Shown here: one piece after another, positions 7,701-11,751 of the stretch
Layout of the letters: each line of letters begins with the position of its first letter
Numbering within the stretch: the stretch's first letter is position 1
Source: CAYUHK01 sp964475165
GTDB taxonomy: Bacteria > Verrucomicrobiota > Kiritimatiellia > JAAZAB01
Assembly: GCA_964475165.1 (NCBI GenBank)
Contig: CAYYVN010000022.1
Span: 1 to 11,751 of the forward strand
Direction: 5' to 3'
DNA length: 11,751 nt
Program-made: the position numbers and the translations under genes
Notes under the pieces: model-generated
Database searches by the model: none
Told to the model about the DNA's origin: nothing
Seen by the model: the letters and a program-made list of their open reading frames with translations, nothing else

Positions 7701-9326
7701 ATGAGTAGGAAACTCGTCGCTCTGGCACTGGCCATGGTGATGCTGATGGCGGTAATGGCCGTCGGTGTCGCAGAAAGCCCGAAACAGGAACTCGTCTACA
7801 ACGCGTTCGCTGACGCCGCCCACTACGACCCGCGCAACGCAAACGGCGCCGACCACCGCATGCTGCTTTCCCAAACATTTGAGCCGCTGATCTTTAAGGC
7901 GGCCAACGGCACGTTCCATCCCGCCGGCGCGGAATCATGGGAATTCTCCAAAGATGGCACTGTCGTCACATTCCATCTGCGCAAAGAAATGCTCTGGTCT
8001 GACGGCACGCCCGTGACGGCGCACGACTATGTGTATTCTTTCAAAACCGGTATTGACCCGGCATTTGGTTCACTGTCTGCCAGCGCCTACGCCGGGCTGT
8101 TAAACGGTCTGGAGATCATCGCAGGCGAAAAGGAAGTGGACACCCTCGGTGTTGAAGCGGTTGATGATTACACTTTAAAGTGCACCTTGACAAAGGCTGA
8201 TCCCTTCGCGGAGAGCATATTCTCCGCCATCAACCTAGCCGCTGTGCCCCGCCACATCGCGCAGGCGGACAGTTCCGAATGGACGCTGGAGGCCGAGACC
8301 GCCGTGGGCAACGGCCCGTTCATGTTGATTGAATGGCTGCCCAAAGAGAAAATGACCTTGGTGCCCAACCCCCACTATTACAATCAGGACAGGGTGAAAC
8401 TGGACAAAGTGACATTCGTCTTTGTTGGTGACATCAATACCGCTCTGAACGCCTTCCGCATAGGCGAAATCGATGTCATGGGCCAAATCCCGATGACCGA
8501 AGTCGCAAAGATGATCGAGACCGGCGAACTGACCTTGTCACCGCGCGTTGGCACGTACTACTACGCGATCAACATGAACGGCCTGGGCAATGTGGACCCC
8601 GTGGTCTGGGAAGCCCTCTCCAAGGTTGAAGTGCGCAAAGCGCTGAACCTGGCGATTGACCGCAACCAGCTGGTTAATGTTGTCACCCAGACCGGCGAAA
8701 CGCCAGCATACGGCTTTATCCCTGAGGGCATCCTTGATCCCAACGGCGTAGATTTCCGCAAGAGCAAATCCTACTTCGACCCCGCCGGCGAGGTGGCGGA
8801 AGCCCAGCGCCTAATGGCTGAAGCTGGTTATCCCAATGGTGAAGGCTTCCCCGTCATCGACATTTTCTACAACACCTCTGAAACCCATAAGCTCATCGGT
8901 GAGGCTGTCCAGGAAATGTGGCGCAGCAATCTGGGCATCACGGTAACCTTGTCAAACAAGGAAACCGCCGTCTTCGCTGCTGACCGCCGTGAAGGCCTGC
9001 ACCAGATTGCCCGCAGCGGCAACACCACAAATAACTACAATCCTTCCGGCTTGCTGAGGCTGTTCACCGAAGCAGAAATGAAGAGCGGTAACGAAGCCAA
9101 GTGGGTGAATGATGAATTCATCGCCATCTACGAGCAAATTCAGGCGGAGACTGACATCGCGAAGATCTTCGAACTCAGCCACCAGGCGGAAGACATCCTG
9201 ATGGACATCATGCCAGTGATTCCGGTCTACTACTACACCAACATCACTGTCCAGCAGCTAAATGTGAAGAACCTGCTGCGTGATTCCGGCAATTCTTTTG
9301 TGTTTGCTGATGCCTACATTGAATAA
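7701..9326 (+). CDS. oppA: Extracytoplasmic solute-binding protein, OppA type (SBP_bac_5)
   Basis: A 541-residue binding protein that captures the substrate outside the membrane and passes it to OppBCDF. The signal peptide is evident: RK at 3-4, a hydrophobic run over about 5-23, and a plausible cleavage after VGVA (A24). There is no cysteine in this region, so it is not a typical lipoprotein. The family-5 landmark LWSDGTPVTAHDYVYSF (98-114) is present, followed by the long two-lobe body including NGPFMLIEW and GEIDVMGQIP; it reads intact to the C-terminus. AGGAGG (7686-7691) is 9 bases from the chosen ATG; the frame is open further upstream but overlaps oppF. As the last gene of the operon it has its own strong ribosome site and a hairpin in front. 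Ligand could be a peptide, but an oligosaccharide or glycoside fits the neighbouring hydrolase. Confidence 0.94.
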   Translation: MSRKLVALALAMVMLMAVMAVGVAESPKQELVYNAFADAAHYDPRNANGADHRMLLSQTFEPLIFKAANGTFHPAGAESWEFSKDGTVVTFHLRKEMLWSDGTPVTAHDYVYSFKTGIDPAFGSLSASAYAGLLNGLEIIAGEKEVDTLGVEAVDDYTLKCTLTKADPFAESIFSAINLAAVPRHIAQADSSEWTLEAETAVGNGPFMLIEWLPKEKMTLVPNPHYYNQDRVKLDKVTFVFVGDINTALNAFRIGEIDVMGQIPMTEVAKMIETGELTLSPRVGTYYYAINMNGLGNVDPVVWEALSKVEVRKALNLAIDRNQLVNVVTQTGETPAYGFIPEGILDPNGVDFRKSKSYFDPAGEVAEAQRLMAEAGYPNGEGFPVIDIFYNTSETHKLIGEAVQEMWRSNLGITVTLSNKETAVFAADRREGLHQIARSGNTTNNYNPSGLLRLFTEAEMKSGNEAKWVNDEFIAIYEQIQAETDIAKIFELSHQAEDILMDIMPVIPVYYYTNITVQQLNVKNLLRDSGNSFVFADAYIE

Positions 9327-9350
9327 GCAATCGGGATTCTATATTCAATG
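9317..9350 (+). repeat. Perfect 9-base inverted repeat over the oppA stop codon
   Basis: CATTGAATA (9317-9325) and TATTCAATG (9342-9350) are exact reverse complements separated by 16 bases. The left arm covers the last codons and part of the stop codon of oppA. It could form an RNA stem or be a protein-binding site. No U-run follows, and the true terminator is further downstream at 9383, so this is not the transcription end by itself. Confidence 0.5.
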
Positions 9351-9382
9351 AAGGTTGAAGAGCTGCTGTGACAGATTATAAG

Positions 9383-9424
9383 CAAGGCGGGAGAAGGCGC
9401 GTGTTCACTCCCGCCTTGTTTTTT
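9383..9424 (+). terminator. Strong intrinsic terminator of the opp operon
   Basis: CAAGGCGGGAG (9383-9393) pairs perfectly with CTCCCGCCTTG (9408-9418), giving an 11-base-pair GC-rich stem with a 14-base loop. Six T follow directly (9419-9424). It lies 56 bases after the oppA stop, so it ends the regulator-hydrolase-transporter transcript and separates it from the URO-D-like gene. Confidence 0.93.
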
Positions 9425-9468
9425 GGTAGTAAAGTGATGAATCAGGAAATGACAAAAGAAGAATCCCG

Positions 9469-9503
9469 TTAACACCGGACGTATTCGTTAAACGTGATAT
9501 GAA
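9469..9503 (+). promoter_or_regulatory. Weak candidate promoter for the URO-D-like gene
   Basis: The gene lies after a strong terminator, so it needs its own promoter. A TGA directly followed by TATGAA (9495-9503) resembles an extended -10 element. TTAACA (9469-9474) resembles a -35 but is 23 bases away, too far for normal spacing. The similar blocks CGTTAAC (9467-9473) and CGTTAAAC (9486-9493) are 19 bases apart and could be regulator half-sites. All of this is tentative. Confidence 0.22.
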
Positions 9504-9538
9504 CCCCGTAACCTGCAGTTCGAAAAGGCGGTAAATCA

Positions 9539-10501
9539 ATGAAATCTTATGAACTTGTGCGGAAAACCATCGCAGGGGAGAACCCCGGCAGAACGCCGGT
9601 CTATGGCTGGGTAAGGGAGAACCTCCGAGAGCAAATCGGGGCCGAGTTTGGATCAGTTGAGAGCTTCGAGGACCATTATGAATTTGATATGGCCCACCTA
9701 TTCAGCGGAATCAGCCCCTTTAGGGTGGAGATTAAAAAGCTGAAGGAGGCGGGGGTAGAAATCACGCCTGAAATGCTGCTGGATAGCCCGCTTGCTCCGG
9801 TGGACCGCATGGAGGATTACGAAAAACTCATAAAATCACTGGAGTTCTACCGCAAGGACCGGGAAAGGTTCTGTTATGTTCAATGCAACGGTTTCTTTGA
9901 GTGCTACAATGATCTTTTTGGCATTCAAAACCACCTGATGTACCTGATCCTGTACCCTGAGGAAATAAAGGTGCTTTATGCCCGCCAAGCCAAGTGGAAC
10001 ATTGCGTTTGCGAAAAATTGCCTGGAGCTGGGTATGGATATGGTTCACGTTTCCGACGACTGGGGCGCACAAAACAGCCTCATGTTCAGCCCCGCCATGT
10101 TCCGGGAATTGATAAAGCCTTATCACCTGGAGGTGAGCCGTTGGGTTAAGAAGGCAGGAGCGTTGATAAGCCTTCATTCCGACGGTAACGTGATGTCCGT
10201 ACTGGACGATATTGTCGACATTGGCTATGACCTGATTCACCCTTATCAGGAGCAGGCGGGTATGGATTACTCCGTTTACCTAAATCGGTATAGTGATAAG
10301 TTCGCCATCCTTGGCGGCCTGTGCATCCAGTCCACGCTGGGTTTTGGCAACTACTCGCGGCTGGATAGCCAGATTCGCCGTGTGTTTAAGCTGCTCAAAG
10401 GGAAACGCTTCTGCTTCTGCACAACTCATTTTGTTCAAAACCATTGTACTATGGATGAGCTGCGGTTCGCGTATGACCTGGTCAGTGAACTAAGGAAATA
10501 G
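9539..10501 (+). CDS. Uroporphyrinogen decarboxylase (URO-D) fold protein, not canonical HemE
   Basis: A 320-residue protein of the URO-D superfamily, which includes heme-synthesis UroD and cobalamin/thiol methyltransferases (MtaA, MtbA, CmuA). It reads as a complete barrel-type protein, probably cytoplasmic. Visible marks: GRTPVYGWVREN (17-28) replaces the RPPVWxMRQAGR signature of true UroD, arguing against tetrapyrrole decarboxylation. VSDDWGAQNS (171-180), SLHSDGNV (211-218) and HPYQEQAGMD (234-243) fit the divergent URO-D-like branch. The H213-S-D215-G motif sits where MtaA/MtbA-type enzymes have the zinc-binding HxC, so Asp replaces Cys. AAAGGCGG (9524-9531) is 7 bases before the ATG, the same ribosome motif and spacing as the glycosidase gene. 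No corrinoid protein is nearby, and the substrate is unknown. Confidence 0.8.
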   Translation: MKSYELVRKTIAGENPGRTPVYGWVRENLREQIGAEFGSVESFEDHYEFDMAHLFSGISPFRVEIKKLKEAGVEITPEMLLDSPLAPVDRMEDYEKLIKSLEFYRKDRERFCYVQCNGFFECYNDLFGIQNHLMYLILYPEEIKVLYARQAKWNIAFAKNCLELGMDMVHVSDDWGAQNSLMFSPAMFRELIKPYHLEVSRWVKKAGALISLHSDGNVMSVLDDIVDIGYDLIHPYQEQAGMDYSVYLNRYSDKFAILGGLCIQSTLGFGNYSRLDSQIRRVFKLLKGKRFCFCTTHFVQNHCTMDELRFAYDLVSELRK

Positions 10502-10578
10502 GTAGGTTGATATGTGTTAAAAGGTCAATTCATGAATACTATTTTTATAGATATTTATCTCTGACGGGCATATTAAAG

Positions 10579-11704
10579 TCATGGAAACACAGGGGACGTC
10601 AGGCTGTTACAAAACACTCTCTGAGAAGTATTTTTTGCAGCGATTTGGGTTCCCATGGGCTGGAAATCTCCGGAAAACAGCAATAAACAAGAAAAAGCAG
10701 CCTTCATCCGCTGCTTCTCCGCCTCCAGCCAGGCCATGATCGCATCAAAACCAAGCGCTTTGGCTGCGCGTTTCAGGTTGTATCCCAGGAACAGCAGCGC
10801 AACTTCCGTGCGCACTTTTCGCCGCGTCCGCAGGAGAAAGTAATAGCCTTGCATGGCAAACTTCACTGCGCCGAAGGGATGCTCCGCGATTTGCTGGCGC
10901 GGTTTGTACTGGCACATGTTTTGGCGGGTCCGCTTGTCGACCTCTTCATATACGGCGGCATACTCTCCGCGGGTGACGGTGCGGTACGGGCGTTTTCCGT
11001 TGGCGCATTCGCCCAGATGCGGGCAGTGTTCCCAGGCGCTCTTGTTAAAGAAGTTCCGCCGCGGTGCGTCTTTTTTGTTGGGCGAAAGCAGTGGTTGCCC
11101 CTCCGGGCAGGTGTAGAAGTCCCCCTGGCTGTCATAGATAAACCGCTCGGTATGGAAGGCTTCCGGCTGCTCCTTTGGGTCGCTGTTTCTCTGCTTTGAT
11201 ATAAAGGCATCTACACCCAGCCGCTTCACCTTCTTGAGGTCTTCCCCGTTGTAATACCCCTTGTCCGCAAGCACCCTGAAGCGTCCTAAGCGGAAACGCG
11301 TCTTCACTTTCCGGACCATGCCGCTGATCTGGTGATGGTCGCTGGGGTTGAGCGAAACATCATAGTCCAGAATAATGTGCGCCTTGGCATCTACCGCGCT
11401 TTGGACGTTAAAGGCCATGTCCACGCTGCCCTGCTAGCTCTTCATCAGCCGCGCGTCTGGATCCGTTGTGCTCAGAAGGCTTTCGCCGGATTCGTCCAAC
11501 TGCCTGAGATACTGCTCATACCTCTCTTTGCGTGCCTGCAGTGCCGCCAGGCGATTCGCAGCTCCCGAACCGTTAAGGACACCTTCCATGCGGTCGTTGC
11601 GTTCCGTTTCCTCAAAATATGCGGCAATTTGTCCGTCGATGTTCGCAAGCCGCTCCTCCAGCTTGCCGCGGTTGAAGCAGTTCTTCTTACTATTGCTGGG
11701 GTAC
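10579..11704 (-). pseudogene. IS1182-family DDE transposase, N-terminally truncated and interrupted by an amber codon
   Basis: The minus strand encodes the catalytic and C-terminal part of an IS1182-type transposase in one frame. Counting from the GTG at 11424, the DDE residues are D12 (FNVQSAVDA), D54 (VLADKGYYNG) and E181 (IAEHPFGAVK), with a cysteine-rich insert in between (C106, C134, C140). Upstream in the same frame are NSKKNCFNRGKLEERLANID and STTDPDARLMKS, both expected for the family. After LMKS comes TAG (11436-11434), where QGSVDMAFNV continues the protein, so a single nonsense change splits the gene. Homology stops near 11704 and a TGA follows in frame (11709-11707), so the N-terminal domain is missing. 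The gene is therefore most likely inactive. It converges on the URO-D-like gene. Confidence 0.85.
10579..11704 (-). mobile_element. Remnant of an IS1182-type insertion sequence
   Basis: The only recognisable content is the broken transposase. I could not find a matching pair of terminal inverted repeats inside the window; the left boundary is somewhere between the URO-D-like stop (10501) and the transposase stop (10581), and the right boundary is lost at about 11704. The 77 bases 10502-10578 are AT-rich and hold only a 10-base palindrome ATTCATGAAT (10528-10537), with no clear terminator for the URO-D-like gene. Confidence 0.6.
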
Positions 11705-11751
11705 TGTCAAATCGAGTTCGCAACTTTGGACTCCGTATACCATGTCAGGCT
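11705..11751. other. Sequence unrelated to the transposase, possibly the end of another element
   Basis: From 11705 rightwards the plus strand begins TGTCAAATCGAGTTCGCAAC and no longer encodes transposase sequence in any frame that continues the gene. A TGTCA start is compatible with the ends of IS21-type elements, which begin with TG, but 47 bases are too few to decide. It could equally be ordinary flanking DNA after a deletion. Confidence 0.2.

Noticed and set aside
9539..10501. Annotation as HemE (uroporphyrinogen decarboxylase of heme synthesis).
   Set aside because: The N-terminal substrate-binding signature of HemE is absent and no heme genes are nearby.
10549..10560. Short inverted repeat AGATA-TT-TATCT after the URO-D-like gene as a terminator.
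   Set aside because: Five AT-rich pairs with a two-base loop and no T-run make it too weak to call a terminator.
11472..11723. An 83-residue minus-strand reading frame near the right end.
   Set aside because: It is a different frame from the transposase and does not look like a protein family. The true transposase frame over the same bases gives family-typical sequence.
10598..11751. The 8-base word GTCAGGCT occurs at 10598-10605 and at 11744-11751 in the same orientation, like a target duplication.
   Set aside because: The copies do not sit next to recognisable element ends; the left copy is inside the transposase reading frame. An 8-base match over this distance can be chance.

Overview
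The window looks like chromosomal DNA from an anaerobic, gut- or rumen-type Firmicute (Clostridia). The evidence is strong AGGAGG-type ribosome binding sites, tightly packed co-directional genes, a moderately GC-rich coding stretch with an AT-rich regulatory region upstream, and protein styles typical of that group. This assignment rests on style alone and no phylogenetic marker gene is present.

Layout. Positions 1-315 are an AT-rich control region. It has a convincing promoter pointing right, palindromic candidate operators, and a possible divergent gene whose first few codons run off the left edge. Positions 316-9326 form one co-directional cluster: a TetR-family regulator; a large signal-peptide-less glycoside hydrolase resembling GH106 alpha-L-rhamnosidases; and a complete oligopeptide-type ABC importer in the order oppB-oppC-oppD-oppF-oppA. 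Gaps are 3-31 bases except for 55 bases before oppA, where a small hairpin lies. The cluster closes with an inverted repeat over the oppA stop codon and a strong intrinsic terminator (9383-9424). A separate gene for a URO-D-fold protein follows (9539-10501). The right end (10579-11704, minus strand) is a broken IS1182-type transposase with an in-frame amber codon and a lost N-terminus. The last about 47 bases do not continue that gene and may be the end of another element.

How it may work together (inference). The extracytoplasmic binding protein and the permease/ATPase complex import a small glycoside or oligosaccharide, or a glycosylated compound. The cytoplasmic glycoside hydrolase cleaves it, and the TetR protein senses the ligand and controls the operon and perhaps a divergent gene. 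The URO-D-like protein has its own transcription unit. It lacks the UroD N-terminal signature and carries Asp where cobalamin-dependent methyltransferase relatives have a zinc-binding Cys, so its reaction is open. It could act on a product of the same pathway. I saw no CRISPR array, tRNA, rRNA, prophage or recognisable defence system.
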